A stretch of 64,000 bases of DNA from Acetilactobacillus jinshanensis (GCF_004359375.1 NZ_CP034726.1:1488001-1552000), one strand, 5' to 3'. Positions 27,849-37,059 are shown, numbered from the stretch's first letter. Numbers and translations are program-made. The notes: generated from the letters alone by a model not told the origin.

Positions 27849-29060
27849 TTAGAAATTCTTATTACTACGTAAAATCAAATCCGGATGAACCAACAAATAA
27901 GCGCGATGGTTCCAAAAAGCCAGACCTTCAAATTCAGAATGATGATTCATGACCGCGACCTTAATATTATGATTAGTTAAATGATTAAGGTTATTAATTG
28001 GAAAGCTCATAATTACACCGTTGCCAACCACATAGAGACGGTTCGTATCAGGATTATACGTTAAATTCTGAATGCATGCGCTTGGGCTGTGGAGAATATC
28101 TTTGACCATCTTTAATTTTCGACCCTGGCCACGATAAATCTGTAGACTGTCAATCGGGATTCGTTTATTTTTATAATAATTTCTTGAAACGTTCCAGTAA
28201 TCACCAGATTTATCATAAGCCACGTTTTCGCCTAACTTGTATCTAGTCCGGATCTTTAACCAATGACCAGTGGGCTTTAATTTCTTTTGATCAATTTTAG
28301 ATAGGATCAAAACTTTTGGGATAATGCCACGCGGATAACCATGGTTTCGGTAATGATTCATGCATTCCCATAACTGGTGGGTTCGATAATCATAGCTCAA
28401 GCCTTGACCATGACCACCGTGAAAGCGACGGCCAACCTTAATCAACTTGCCGTTCTTGGCGTTGTATTCAATAATTCGGTTAATCGAACTATCTCGATGA
28501 CCAACGTTGAACAAGACGTATAGATGGCCATTCGGCAAAATCGAGATACTTTGGGGATCACCATGTTCATAACCGTGATTATTACGACGGCCGGTGTACT
28601 TAATGTAACGTAAATATACGGGATGATTGAACGTTATCCGATCATTCCCAGCCACTTCATGATATGATTTCTGCGGCTGAGCAGTCCTGATATCTTTACG
28701 ATAATTTTCGTCAAAATGGTAATTTCGGTTTTTAACGACGGAACTATTTTGATGACGCTTAGCAGCCTTTTGACGTTTAATCTGGCGAATCTTACGCTTT
28801 TCAATCTGAATATGATGGTGCTGATGAACCCGTTGATAATGATGGATCTTACGTACGTTAGCTAAATGCGTTTTCTGCATCTGTTGATACCGACGCTGAT
28901 TTAAGCGGTGCTGATTGATTTGGTGTTGATTAGCAACCCGTTTGACACGCGGTTTATAACTGTGATTGATTTTAGCACTTGCCGGTGTATTTAGATCAAT
29001 GTCACCAACCATCAATAAGCTACCAATAAATAAACATAGCTCACACGCTTTTTTATTCAT
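27849..29060 (-). CDS. Secreted basic protein with a propeller-like C-terminal domain
   Basis: 403 residues. The signal peptide is MNKKACELCLFIGSLLMVGD with likely cleavage near PASAK. Residues ~30-130 are extremely rich in Arg, Lys, His and Gln. From ~150 on, repeated units (SISILPNGHLYVLFNVG, RTHQLWECMN, PDTNRLYVVGNGVI, LAFWNHRAYLLVHPD) look like blades of a beta-propeller. The domain matches no family I can name. The basic region would bind teichoic acid or other anionic wall polymers (inference). No LPXTG or membrane anchor. Divergent genes and terminators leave it monocistronic. Confidence 0.75.
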   Translation of the reverse strand: MNKKACELCLFIGSLLMVGDIDLNTPASAKINHSYKPRVKRVANQHQINQHRLNQRRYQQMQKTHLANVRKIHHYQRVHQHHHIQIEKRKIRQIKRQKAAKRHQNSSVVKNRNYHFDENYRKDIRTAQPQKSYHEVAGNDRITFNHPVYLRYIKYTGRRNNHGYEHGDPQSISILPNGHLYVLFNVGHRDSSINRIIEYNAKNGKLIKVGRRFHGGHGQGLSYDYRTHQLWECMNHYRNHGYPRGIIPKVLILSKIDQKKLKPTGHWLKIRTRYKLGENVAYDKSGDYWNVSRNYYKNKRIPIDSLQIYRGQGRKLKMVKDILHSPSACIQNLTYNPDTNRLYVVGNGVIMSFPINNLNHLTNHNIKVAVMNHHSEFEGLAFWNHRAYLLVHPDLILRSNKNF

Positions 29061-29142
29061 CTAAAGTTCCCCTCGAAAATTATTTAAATGATATATCTAA
29101 TCTTAATCATTAATTAATTAAATACAAATAGTCACCAAAATT

Positions 29143-29182
29143 AAAACGATCCTGGAAAAATTTGTCCCTAGGATCGTTTAAT
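29143..29182 (-). terminator. Terminator after the aldo/keto reductase gene
   Basis: AAACGATCCT pairs with AGGATCGTTT around a loop of about 17 bases, followed on the minus strand by TAATTTTGG. It is moderately T-rich. Confidence 0.65.
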
Positions 29183-29207
29183 CTTACTTAATAGAATTAC
29201 TAATTAT

Positions 29208-30050
29208 TTAAATAATGTCTAACAGTTGCTTATGGGTTGGCTTAGGAAATGCTTTATCTAAAGCCTTTAAGTCATCGTCAGTCAATTTGATTTTGGCTGC
29301 ATCAATATTTTCCTGCATGTGTTTTTGACTATCGGTTTGTGGAATTGCTAGAGTATGATCGTCACGAACGACCCAGGCTAACATAATTTGAAATGCGTTG
29401 GCATGATGTTCAGAAGCAACTTTTTCTAAAGTTGTGTTCTTAATAATCCCGTTTCCACGGGTATCCGCTTGATCAACCGGTGCATAAGCAATCAATGGGA
29501 TTCCGTGTTTGCGTTGCCAGGGTAAGACTTCATAATCTAGGCCACGGGATCCAATGTTATATAAATCTTCGTTAGCCATAACGTCATGACCACCAGGAAC
29601 GCTTAACAGTTCTTTCATATCACTGAGATCAAAGTTAGAAACGCCCCAGTGACGGATTTTACCCGATTTTTTCATGGCTTCCATATTATTAACGACTTCA
29701 GCTAATGGAGTGCCACCTGGCCAGTGATATAAATATAGGTCTAAATAATCGGTTCCTAACCGTTCAAGACTACGATCTAAAGCATCAGCCATGGCATGTT
29801 TAGTGGCGTGGTACGGTAAAAATTTAGAGATTAGAAAAATCTTCTGGCGTGGAAAGCCTTTCATGGCATCACCAACGATCTTTTCTGAATCACCGCTACC
29901 GTACTGTTCAGCCGTGTCAATTACCGTGGCACCATGATGTAAGCCATACTGCAGAGTTGCTTTCTGCTGATCATATAAACCGGGATCACTACCCATATGC
30001 CAGGTCCCCATTCCAATTGCGGGAATCTTTACACCGTGAAAATCGATCAT
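29208..30050 (-). CDS. Aldo/keto reductase
   Basis: 280-residue NADPH-dependent AKR TIM barrel. The catalytic tetrad shows as the Asp of VIDTAEQYGSG with its Tyr, the Lys of FLISKFLP and the His of LYLYHWPGG. The C-terminal segment AWVVRDDHTLAIPQTDSQKHMQENI is the cofactor region. AAAGGAG is 8 bases before the ATG. The substrate is not predictable. It is divergent from the tyrosine phosphatase gene. Confidence 0.9.
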   Translation of the reverse strand: MIDFHGVKIPAIGMGTWHMGSDPGLYDQQKATLQYGLHHGATVIDTAEQYGSGDSEKIVGDAMKGFPRQKIFLISKFLPYHATKHAMADALDRSLERLGTDYLDLYLYHWPGGTPLAEVVNNMEAMKKSGKIRHWGVSNFDLSDMKELLSVPGGHDVMANEDLYNIGSRGLDYEVLPWQRKHGIPLIAYAPVDQADTRGNGIIKNTTLEKVASEHHANAFQIMLAWVVRDDHTLAIPQTDSQKHMQENIDAAKIKLTDDDLKALDKAFPKPTHKQLLDII

Positions 30051-30199
30051 TTTAAAATCTCCTTTAGATCTTTAACTATGATTGTGTTACTTTTATTATA
30101 GGAAAAAGTGGCAAAAATTTATAATAGTTGCTTTATAGCATACCGTCTCTTTTAAATTTAATCTAAAATATAATTATGGATTTTCGTAAGAAGAAGTGA

Positions 30200-30997
30200 A
30201 TGTTTTTAATGGCAAATCATCGTCTGTTAAATATTAAACATGGATTCAATTATCGAGATGTCGGTGGTTACCCCACCTATGATGGTCGAATTACCAAATG
30301 GCACCGTGTCGTTCGAGCCGGTAATTTGGCACATTTAGATTTAAATGAACAGCGATACTTAAAAGAATACGGCGTTGTCTGTGACGTTGACCTACGATCA
30401 GAAGGTGAAGTCAATCGTAACCCCGATCGGGTTCCCCATGGCGTTAAATATTACTTTAACCCGATCCACGGCAACAAGCGCCCACCTAAAATTACGGATC
30501 TTAAGGTTAGATTCTCTAACGATCCAACCTTGAGTCATCGACACATGATGCTCATGTATCGGCACATGATCGATAGTCATCATTCTCGTCACTATTACCG
30601 TCGATTATTCAAGTTCTTCCTTAAGTTTGGTAAAAAAGGCGCTGTCTTACTTCATTGTTCGCAAGGCAAAGACCGAACCGGCATGGGTGTTGCCATGTTA
30701 TTATTAACGTTAGGTGTTGATATAAAGACCGTTAAGCAGGATTACCTGATCTCCGAAAAAGAAATGGTCCCCTACGTTAAACTTAAGCAGGATAAGTACC
30801 GTAAATATAACGTTAACGACAATTTCATGGATAACGTTAAATCCCTGTATACCGTTTCCAGTGACTACTTTGATTCTGCAATGGATGAAGTTCAGAAGAA
30901 ATACAGTACCTGGTACCGGTTTGAACATAAATACCTACGTTTAAACGACCGTAAAATCGTTAAGTTACGGAGATTATATCTAATCGATCCACGATAA
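30200..30997 (+). CDS. Tyrosine-protein phosphatase (Tyr/Ser phosphatase family)
   Basis: 265 residues with the active-site loop LLHCSQGKDRTGMG (HCX5RT) at about residues 151-164. The N-terminal NYRDVGGYPTYDGRITKWHRVVRAGNL is typical of bacterial phosphatases of the IphP/LipA-like type (DUF tyrosine phosphatase). The catalytic Asp is likely in DVDLRSEG. It has no signal peptide. Two starts (30200 and 30209) share AAGAAG. It lies 13 bp before an alpha/beta hydrolase gene, a likely operon. Confidence 0.88.
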   Translation: MFLMANHRLLNIKHGFNYRDVGGYPTYDGRITKWHRVVRAGNLAHLDLNEQRYLKEYGVVCDVDLRSEGEVNRNPDRVPHGVKYYFNPIHGNKRPPKITDLKVRFSNDPTLSHRHMMLMYRHMIDSHHSRHYYRRLFKFFLKFGKKGAVLLHCSQGKDRTGMGVAMLLLTLGVDIKTVKQDYLISEKEMVPYVKLKQDKYRKYNVNDNFMDNVKSLYTVSSDYFDSAMDEVQKKYSTWYRFEHKYLRLNDRKIVKLRRLYLIDPR

Positions 30998-31010
30998 GGA
31001 GCATTTGATC

Positions 31011-31937
31011 ATGAAAAAGTCATGGCTATGGAGCATTCCGCTTGCCATTGGTGTTGGCAGCTTTTTAATCAGTGAAAAAATCTTTCACACGGCAACCCAC
31101 CGACGTGCTAAATATCCGGCACCGTCCAAACGAATGTTACGTTACGCTCGTGAATACTATCGTTACATTGACTGGTATCACGAGATTCCTAAACAAACCT
31201 GGTACGTCCACGAAAAGAAAACTCATGAACGAATGATCGCAACGTACATCCCTAACGCTAAAGCCACTAAGCGGACCGTCATTATCGCTCATGGCTTCGG
31301 TGGTAATCGTGAAACCATGGCTAACTACGCCAAGATGTTCTACGAACTGGGCTTCAATATTTTAATGCCTGATGACCGTGGCCATGGTCAAAGCGCCGGT
31401 AAATACATCAGTTTTGGCTGGCTCGATCAGATTGATTACCAGCACTGGATCCAAGAAGTTATCGAACACAACGGCTCGGATTCAAAGATCCTGCTATTTG
31501 GTGTCAGCATGGGTGGTGCCATCGTGGCAATGCTCAGTGGTGATAAATTACCGAAACAGGTCAAGGCCATCATCGATGACTGCGGGTATTCGAGTGTCCG
31601 TGACGAATTAGATTACATTTTAGGTCACTGGTACCATTTACCAAAATACCCGTTCGACCCGATGATTAGTACCATTACTCGTCACCGCCTCGGTTATTAT
31701 ATTACCGATGCTTCAACGACTCACCAGTTATCCAAGAACGTCCGACCAATCTTCTTTATTCACGGTGCTCAGGACCATTACGTCCCGACCTACATGGGCT
31801 ACCGTAATTATCACGCTACGCATGCGCCAAAAGAACTTTGGGTCGTACCATTTGCCAGCCATGCTGAAAGTTTTTGGATCAATCCGCAAAATTATAAAAA
31901 TCACGTTAACGCATTTTTACAAGATTATTTCTACTAA
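31011..31937 (+). CDS. Membrane-anchored alpha/beta hydrolase
   Basis: 308 residues with one N-terminal membrane segment (WLWSIPLAIGVGSFLISEK) and a hydrolase domain outside. The nucleophile is in LFGVSMGGAIV, the acid in GAQDHYVPTYM and the His in FASHAESFW. The oxyanion-type HGFGGN is at about residue 94. The start at 31011 is 9 bases after AAGGAG; the TTG at 31005 is too close. It is a paralogue of the hydrolase at 55.7 kb, sharing AKMF-LG-N-L-PDDRG-GQS and DDCGY. The two may act on different lipid or peptide esters. Confidence 0.88.
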   Translation: MKKSWLWSIPLAIGVGSFLISEKIFHTATHRRAKYPAPSKRMLRYAREYYRYIDWYHEIPKQTWYVHEKKTHERMIATYIPNAKATKRTVIIAHGFGGNRETMANYAKMFYELGFNILMPDDRGHGQSAGKYISFGWLDQIDYQHWIQEVIEHNGSDSKILLFGVSMGGAIVAMLSGDKLPKQVKAIIDDCGYSSVRDELDYILGHWYHLPKYPFDPMISTITRHRLGYYITDASTTHQLSKNVRPIFFIHGAQDHYVPTYMGYRNYHATHAPKELWVVPFASHAESFWINPQNYKNHVNAFLQDYFY

Positions 31938-31963
31938 CTAATCAAATAATCTAAATTACTAGC

Positions 31964-31998
31964 TGAATGGCCACTTCAATTTTGAAGTGGTCATTTTA
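31964..31998 (+). terminator. Terminator of the phosphatase-hydrolase operon
   Basis: AATGGCCACTTCAA pairs with TTGAAGTGGTCATT, followed by TTATTTTA. Confidence 0.8.
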
Positions 31999-32140
31999 TT
32001 TTACAAGCGTTTAAAGAACTTGTAACGGAAGCTTAACTGTCAACCTTCCTAAAGCGTGATAACGTTAATAGTGGTAAATAAATATTAGAAATTAGAAACA
32101 TAATAAAAATTAATTATTTCATTATAAGGATGAATATTAT

Positions 32141-33361
32141 ATGAAAAAAGTTACTAAATTAGCGTTGACACTAATGGCTTCCTTGGGCATGGTTGCCGTT
32201 ACTAGTCAAAAGCCAACTCACGCTAGCCGTGTGTACAGAACGCAAACAACACGCCAAGCTCGACCAATGAGACAACAGCAGGTACATCAAACTCGTGTGA
32301 CACAACAACGGCAAGTCAAGCCCGTTAAAGTCCAGAATAATCGTAAGCAGCCACGGATAATTAAGAATCGTCGATTACCAAGAGTATCAAGACATAATAC
32401 CAAGTCCGTTAATACTCAAAATAATCAACAGAATAATACTCAGGATAATAGCACCAATCAGAATAACAATGACCAAAATCAGGGCCAGCAAAATCAAAGT
32501 AATTCGTTGGTTGGTACCTATCATTTGATTCACGGGCATCACTACAGTTTACCTAAGGGTAAAGCTGGTGTTGCCATGGATGCCCGAACTGGTCAGATCG
32601 TCTGGGCTAAGCACCCTAATCAGAAACGGTTAGTTGCTTCAACCGCCAAGTTAATGACGCTCTATTTAGCTGAACAGAAATTAGCTAAACATCCGCATGC
32701 TTGGTACCATAAGTTACACATTTCTAGACCGTTAATTGCGATGGGCCGGAACCCAGCCTTTGATGCCTTTCGTTTCAAAGCTCACAAGCGATACAGTGTT
32801 GGTGACTTATTCAAGGCCACGATCATTGCCTCTGATGATAATGCGGCCATACGCCTTGGTGAATTAGTCGGCGGTACTAACCGCAACTTCATTAAGATGA
32901 TGAACCGTCAAGCTCGGAAATGGCACTTAAGAGCAACCTTTACCTCTGCCTCTGGTCTAGAAAATGATGACTTAGCACCATATGGTTACTGGGTCAAAGG
33001 CGGCTACTACTCCGGTAACATGGTATCCGCCAAAAGTTTAGCAATCATTGCTTACTACTTACTGAAGGATTACCCATCCATCCTTAAATACACTAAGATT
33101 AATAATTATACGGAAGATGGACAGAACCTTCATAATGCCAACCGAAACCTTCCAGGTCAATACTGGAATCGGCCAAATCTATACGTTGATGGCCTAAAGA
33201 CGGGTTACACACCTCGAGCTGGTCTGTGCTTGGTTGGAACCGGCCAGAAACCTGGTAAAGATCGTTTAATTACCGTTCTTCTAGACGATAGCGGTGAATT
33301 CGGTGAAGATAACGATCTAATGAACTTCGTCTATAAGTACTCAGACTTATACAACAATTGA
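32141..33361 (+). CDS. dacA: D-alanyl-D-alanine carboxypeptidase (DacA type), secreted
   Basis: 406-residue penicillin-binding protein of class C low-molecular-weight type. Signal peptide MKKVTKLALTLMASLGMVAV with cleavage near THAS. Residues ~30-125 are a basic, then Asn/Gln-rich, low-complexity linker. The catalytic domain has STAK (nucleophile) at about residue 166, the SDDNAA motif for SXN, and LKTGYTPRAG for KTG. It trims terminal D-Ala from pentapeptide stems. It ends shortly after the catalytic domain and lacks the C-terminal domain and membrane anchor of PBP5. Wall retention may rest on the basic linker. Confidence 0.9.
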   Translation: MKKVTKLALTLMASLGMVAVTSQKPTHASRVYRTQTTRQARPMRQQQVHQTRVTQQRQVKPVKVQNNRKQPRIIKNRRLPRVSRHNTKSVNTQNNQQNNTQDNSTNQNNNDQNQGQQNQSNSLVGTYHLIHGHHYSLPKGKAGVAMDARTGQIVWAKHPNQKRLVASTAKLMTLYLAEQKLAKHPHAWYHKLHISRPLIAMGRNPAFDAFRFKAHKRYSVGDLFKATIIASDDNAAIRLGELVGGTNRNFIKMMNRQARKWHLRATFTSASGLENDDLAPYGYWVKGGYYSGNMVSAKSLAIIAYYLLKDYPSILKYTKINNYTEDGQNLHNANRNLPGQYWNRPNLYVDGLKTGYTPRAGLCLVGTGQKPGKDRLITVLLDDSGEFGEDNDLMNFVYKYSDLYNN

Positions 33362-33380
33362 TCATTAATATAAGAATTAT

Positions 33381-33412
33381 AAAAAGGCGATTAATGATCG
33401 CCTTTTTATTTT
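33381..33412 (+). terminator. Terminator of dacA
   Basis: AAAAAGGCGAT-TAATG-ATCGCCTTTTT hairpin with trailing ATTTTA. Confidence 0.82.
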
Positions 33413-33466
33413 ACTTAAATTTGTGCAATACTTAATTTAGATCAAAACAAAACGAGGTCGTTTCTT

Positions 33467-33901
33467 TTGAAAAAGTATTTCATCGTGGACAGTTCGATCT
33501 TGCCAAGTACCTTTGGTAAGGTAATTCGAGCTCGAGACCTAGTCAAAAGCGGTCGAGTCAAACAAATTAGCCAGGCCGTAAAAATCGTTGGCATCAGTCG
33601 TGGAACGTATTATAAATACAAAGACTATGTCTTTACATCTAATAACCGCTGGCGCCACCGAAAAGCCGTAATATCGTTAATGCTGCAGAACCAACGGGGA
33701 ATCCTATCGAAAGTCCTGTCACACATTTCCCAAACCAACGCCAGTATCTTGACCATTAACCAAAACATCCCAATCCATAATGTCGCCAGCGTCGTGATCT
33801 CACTCGACTTAAGTTCCATGACGGGAACCATGCACCACATTTTAACGTTGATCCGCGCAATTCCAGGGACACGTGACGTTCATTTGGTATCAATCGAATA
33901 A
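33467..33901 (+). CDS. ACT-domain regulator, UPF0735 (ThrR/PheB type)
   Basis: 144 residues. An N-terminal helix-turn-helix (QISQAVKIVGISRGTYYKYKD) is followed by a C-terminal ACT domain (ISLMLQNQRGILSKVLSHISQTNASILTINQ) for amino acid binding. B. subtilis relatives (ThrR) repress threonine synthesis genes. TTG start 8 bases after GAGGT. No amino acid biosynthesis genes are nearby, so the target lies elsewhere. Confidence 0.9.
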   Translation: MKKYFIVDSSILPSTFGKVIRARDLVKSGRVKQISQAVKIVGISRGTYYKYKDYVFTSNNRWRHRKAVISLMLQNQRGILSKVLSHISQTNASILTINQNIPIHNVASVVISLDLSSMTGTMHHILTLIRAIPGTRDVHLVSIE

Positions 33902-33925
33902 TCAATCCTGTAATTTAGCTAAATA

Positions 33926-33956
33926 AAAAAGCCGTCAATTAAATTGACAGCCTTTA
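33926..33956. terminator. Bidirectional terminator
   Basis: GGCTGTCAATTT / AAATTGACGGC hairpin with A-rich and T-rich flanks, between converging genes. Confidence 0.78.
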
Positions 33957-33977
33957 ATTTTCTTTAATTATTAACGA

Positions 33978-34544
33978 TTAGTACCAGTTATGGGCTTCCC
34001 AAAACTGCTTAGCTTTGATCCAATCCCCATAACGGTTATGAACATAACGGTCCGCAGTTTTTTCCTGGTTAGATGGTGATAAATCACCATGTAACAAACT
34101 AGGATCTAATTGAAATTTACCATAGTAGTGACCGTTATTAGCGGTATATTCACCACGGGATTCATGATAAGCAATCCAGTCTTTAGCGGATTGTTCATCC
34201 TTAGGTAACTTCTGACTATCATTAGAACTTACTGTATCCTGGGTATCTTGATTACCTGACGATTCCTGAGAACTGGAATCAGCGTCATCACCAGGTAAGG
34301 TAATGAGCTGACCGTTCCGTAAAGTAGCTCCACCAGTTAAGTGGTTCTTAGCCATCAAACTAGTTTCCGAAACGTGGTATTTATGGGCGATGGAGCTAAT
34401 GGTATCTCCCGTGTGAACGATAATCTGACTAGTAGCGTTAGCTCTAGACACGGACATTGCGATCATTGCAAATAAAGCAATGGTAATTATAAACGATACA
34501 ATAGAAATTAAGACGACTCTCAAACTCTTGCTTCTAGTATTGAT
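33978..34544 (-). CDS. LysM protein with Apf/transglycosylase-like C-terminus; probable AUC start
   Basis: About 188 residues: a membrane segment (VVLISIVSFIITIALFAMIA), a LysM domain (IIVHTGDTISSIAHKYHVSETSLMAKNHL), a Ser/Gln/Asp linker and a C-terminal domain (AKDWIAYHESRGEYTANNG to FWEAHNWY) like aggregation-promoting factor (Apf) and resuscitation-type transglycosylases, with the likely Glu in HESRGEY. The only normal in-frame start is TTG at 34523, 29 bases after AGGAGG. Eight bases after AGGAGG stands ATC (34542-34544) in frame; it restores a positively charged N-terminus NTRSKSLR before the membrane segment. A rare AUC start is the best reading. Confidence 0.8.
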   Translation of the reverse strand: MNTRSKSLRVVLISIVSFIITIALFAMIAMSVSRANATSQIIVHTGDTISSIAHKYHVSETSLMAKNHLTGGATLRNGQLITLPGDDADSSSQESSGNQDTQDTVSSNDSQKLPKDEQSAKDWIAYHESRGEYTANNGHYYGKFQLDPSLLHGDLSPSNQEKTADRYVHNRYGDWIKAKQFWEAHNWY

Positions 34545-34736
34545 ATGTGGTTCCTCCTAGTAAATTAACGGCGTGTTTACATCAAAATTAAATACGAAAA
34601 TTAATCAAATTCCGTTTGATTACGCCTAACATTTTCAATTCTAAGGGAGAACCTTTACACGTACTTATCACGTAAATTAAGAAAAACGTTAAAAATGTAA
34701 CATTCGTAACATCCTTGAAACATTAAAAAGACAAAA

Positions 34737-34770
34737 AAGACCATTTTTCGTTACAAAAAATGGTCTTCTT
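34737..34770 (-). terminator. Terminator of the NlpC/P60 gene at 34.8 kb
   Basis: AAGACCATTTTT pairs with AAAAATGGTCTT; it lies 20 bp past the NlpC/P60 stop on the minus strand. Confidence 0.78.
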
Positions 34771-34789
34771 ACTAATCTAAATTTACTTT

Positions 34790-35818
34790 TTAAATGACTC
34801 GGCGAGCGATACCGTTAGGCTTTACAGCCCGATATTTATTATTACAGTTCCATACCTTGTCATGAAGACTGGATACGTCGACACCGCCGTTATCACTACT
34901 TGGTGAATCGTGCATAAATAAACCGTCACCTAGGTACATGGCGACGTGAGCTAAATAGCCTTGTCCTCTAGCTTGGATGAAGAAGATGTCACCACGTTTC
35001 ATATGGTGGAAGTTAACGTGACGACCGGTTTGAGCTTGGTAATAAATCGATGAACTAATGCTGTGACCATTGGCAGCTAAGATATGATGAATAAAGGCTG
35101 AACAATCATAATGACGACGGGTCGTGTTGTAATCATATGGTGAATGGTTAATCAGTTTTTCACCGGTAGCGATAACCCGTTCAACGGCTCGGTTATGTCC
35201 ACGTAACGCCTTTAAATTAAACATGACGTCCTGGCCAGGAATCCAGTACTGTTGATTATTATAATTAAAACGATAATAACCTTTGATCAAATTAGTATCG
35301 GCATGGGCGTTAACTTTAATCCAGTGATGGTATAAACCTAACTGTTGAGTAGTCGCAAGGACTTGGACACCGGTCGTATGGGCAGGTTGATTATATAATT
35401 TGGCGTTATGAATTACCTGCATCTTATAATTAAGTGGTCCGTGAGTAATTACAAATTGATTAAACGCATCCGTATTTAACCAGCCATGAGGCGTTTTCAC
35501 ATAGGTCCCATTTTGAGTCGTGGCTTTCTGACTATACTTAACGTTCTTGTTATACCAACCTTTAAGATAATGACTATGGCCATTATTTAAATCCTTAATA
35601 AAACCGTATTTAGGTTGATAAATTCGATGGGCACCTTTTTGATCAGCATAGTTAATCTGATCATTATTATTTTGAGGTACTTCCCTAGTAACCGCATACG
35701 AATTACCTTGTCCAGATGGATTTTCATTACTGCCATTCGCACTTACTGACAACGTCGTTAGCCCAAATAAAGCAACTGAGCATAATAAGGCTGACGATAG
35801 ATACTTACTAATCTTCAT
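34790..35818 (-). CDS. Secreted NlpC/P60 peptidoglycan endopeptidase with SH3-like region
   Basis: About 342 residues. Signal peptide KISKYLSSALLCSVALFGLTT, cleavage near SVSANG. The middle has GW/SH3-like segments (KTPHGWLNTDAF, YWIPGQDV). The C-terminal NlpC/P60 domain carries the catalytic Cys in HYDCSAFIHHIL, His in LAHVAMYLGDG and a likely third residue in FMHDSPS. The family cuts between D-Glu and the diamino acid in stem peptides. Start chosen at 35818; the longer frame adds six residues. Confidence 0.88.
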   Translation of the reverse strand: MKISKYLSSALLCSVALFGLTTLSVSANGSNENPSGQGNSYAVTREVPQNNNDQINYADQKGAHRIYQPKYGFIKDLNNGHSHYLKGWYNKNVKYSQKATTQNGTYVKTPHGWLNTDAFNQFVITHGPLNYKMQVIHNAKLYNQPAHTTGVQVLATTQQLGLYHHWIKVNAHADTNLIKGYYRFNYNNQQYWIPGQDVMFNLKALRGHNRAVERVIATGEKLINHSPYDYNTTRRHYDCSAFIHHILAANGHSISSSIYYQAQTGRHVNFHHMKRGDIFFIQARGQGYLAHVAMYLGDGLFMHDSPSSDNGGVDVSSLHDKVWNCNNKYRAVKPNGIARRVI

Positions 35819-35920
35819 ACCGTACATCGTCTCCATTTATGTATATTTTATTTTGCTTATAAAAAGTAACAATTTTATTATAACAAGACAGAATACCTAT
35901 AATTGTTACATTTCCATTAT

Positions 35921-35953
35921 AAAAAGGCCACTTTTTATAAAAATGACCTTTTC
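35921..35953 (-). terminator. Terminator of the C39 peptidase run
   Basis: AAAAGGTCATTTTTAT pairs with ATAAAAAGTGGCCTTTT just beyond the first C39 gene stop. Confidence 0.68.
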
Positions 35954-35970
35954 ATTTAATGATGATTATT

Positions 35971-36930
35971 TTATTCAACAACTAATGCGCGCTGATGACG
36001 GAACTTCTTGTTATATAACCGCATCAATAAACTAGTCGATGCCCAACGAGTCTTTGGACTCTTATGATGACGGGCAAACGGATCGGCAACGAAGAACTGA
36101 CCTTTTCGGTAACCTAAGATGACTAAATCATGATCAGAGCCAGGCTTCTTTAGCATGTATGGACCTTCAAAGACTACGGCATGGCCATGGGTAACTTCCT
36201 GAATAAACTGTGACTTGGTAGCACCGGAAATATCCTTAGCCTGAGCACCATACTTCCGAGCGATCCTTACCATTGCATCGGGGTAAATTGTTGCGTGACT
36301 ACCGTATTTATAAGGATTCTTGGTGTAACCAACATTCGGGTTCTTGCTCCGCGGAGTTTGCTTAACGATCTGCTGTAACGGAACGTTCATAGCCTTATTC
36401 TGCGTACTCATGGCGGTCTTTAACGAAGCTTCTTCACACGCGTCTTCTGCAGCTGATGGCCAGAACTGGCTAATGTAGACGTACGGTAACACGTATGTTG
36501 AAGTCGAGTGAACGGCATTCGCGTTTACCCAGCCAATCGGCTTACCTTGACGCATAATGTGATCAAAGGTCGGTTTATTTTTAGCAACTGCCTTTTGATC
36601 CACCTGAACTAAATTGGTAAAGTTTTTCGGGTTTTGAAGTAGAGTCTTGGTATTTCCAATCTGAGTCTGTTTTGTGTGATTAGGATTTCGGTAGATGTTT
36701 TCAAGGCTAGTTACTCGCTGGGTCTTAGAATTACTCAAAAGGATGCGGTAATGCTTAGTAAGATTTTTTGGTTGTCCCTGAATCTTATTGGGACTCCGGT
36801 GGCGAACCGATGATACCGCAGTTACTCGGGTCCGATTATAATTAGCAACGTTCTTCTCATGTCGATAACCAACGATAACAGCTAATAAAATAACTATAAC
36901 GGCCACTAACTTTAGCCAATTGCTTTTCAT
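35971..36930 (-). CDS. C39-like (papain-fold) peptidase with GW segment, copy 1
   Basis: 319 residues. N-terminal membrane segment WLKLVAVIVILLAVIVGY without a clear cleavage site, so it may be an anchor. A SH3/GW-like region ends QGKPIGWVNANAVH. The C39_2-type domain has the Cys in AEDACEEASL, the His in SDHDLVILGYRKG and the Asp in FVADPF; the gene ends with the shared motif RHQRALVVE. Members of the fold cut peptides or crosslinks; the substrate is unknown. The three copies lie in one direction. Confidence 0.82.
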   Translation of the reverse strand: MKSNWLKLVAVIVILLAVIVGYRHEKNVANYNRTRVTAVSSVRHRSPNKIQGQPKNLTKHYRILLSNSKTQRVTSLENIYRNPNHTKQTQIGNTKTLLQNPKNFTNLVQVDQKAVAKNKPTFDHIMRQGKPIGWVNANAVHSTSTYVLPYVYISQFWPSAAEDACEEASLKTAMSTQNKAMNVPLQQIVKQTPRSKNPNVGYTKNPYKYGSHATIYPDAMVRIARKYGAQAKDISGATKSQFIQEVTHGHAVVFEGPYMLKKPGSDHDLVILGYRKGQFFVADPFARHHKSPKTRWASTSLLMRLYNKKFRHQRALVVE

Positions 36931-37059
36931 ATTCAGAAAAAACTTCTTTCGTTAATTTAGTTCTTTTCAAAATTGTGTTATTTACATTGTACAAAAGATT
37001 TAGAAACACGTTAACCGGTTATGGAATTATTTTTAAGTTGATTTTACTCAAATCTGGCG

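Noticed and set aside
34696-34712. TGTTAC repeats before the LysM gene as a WalR box
   Set aside because: The spacing is 3 bases instead of 5.
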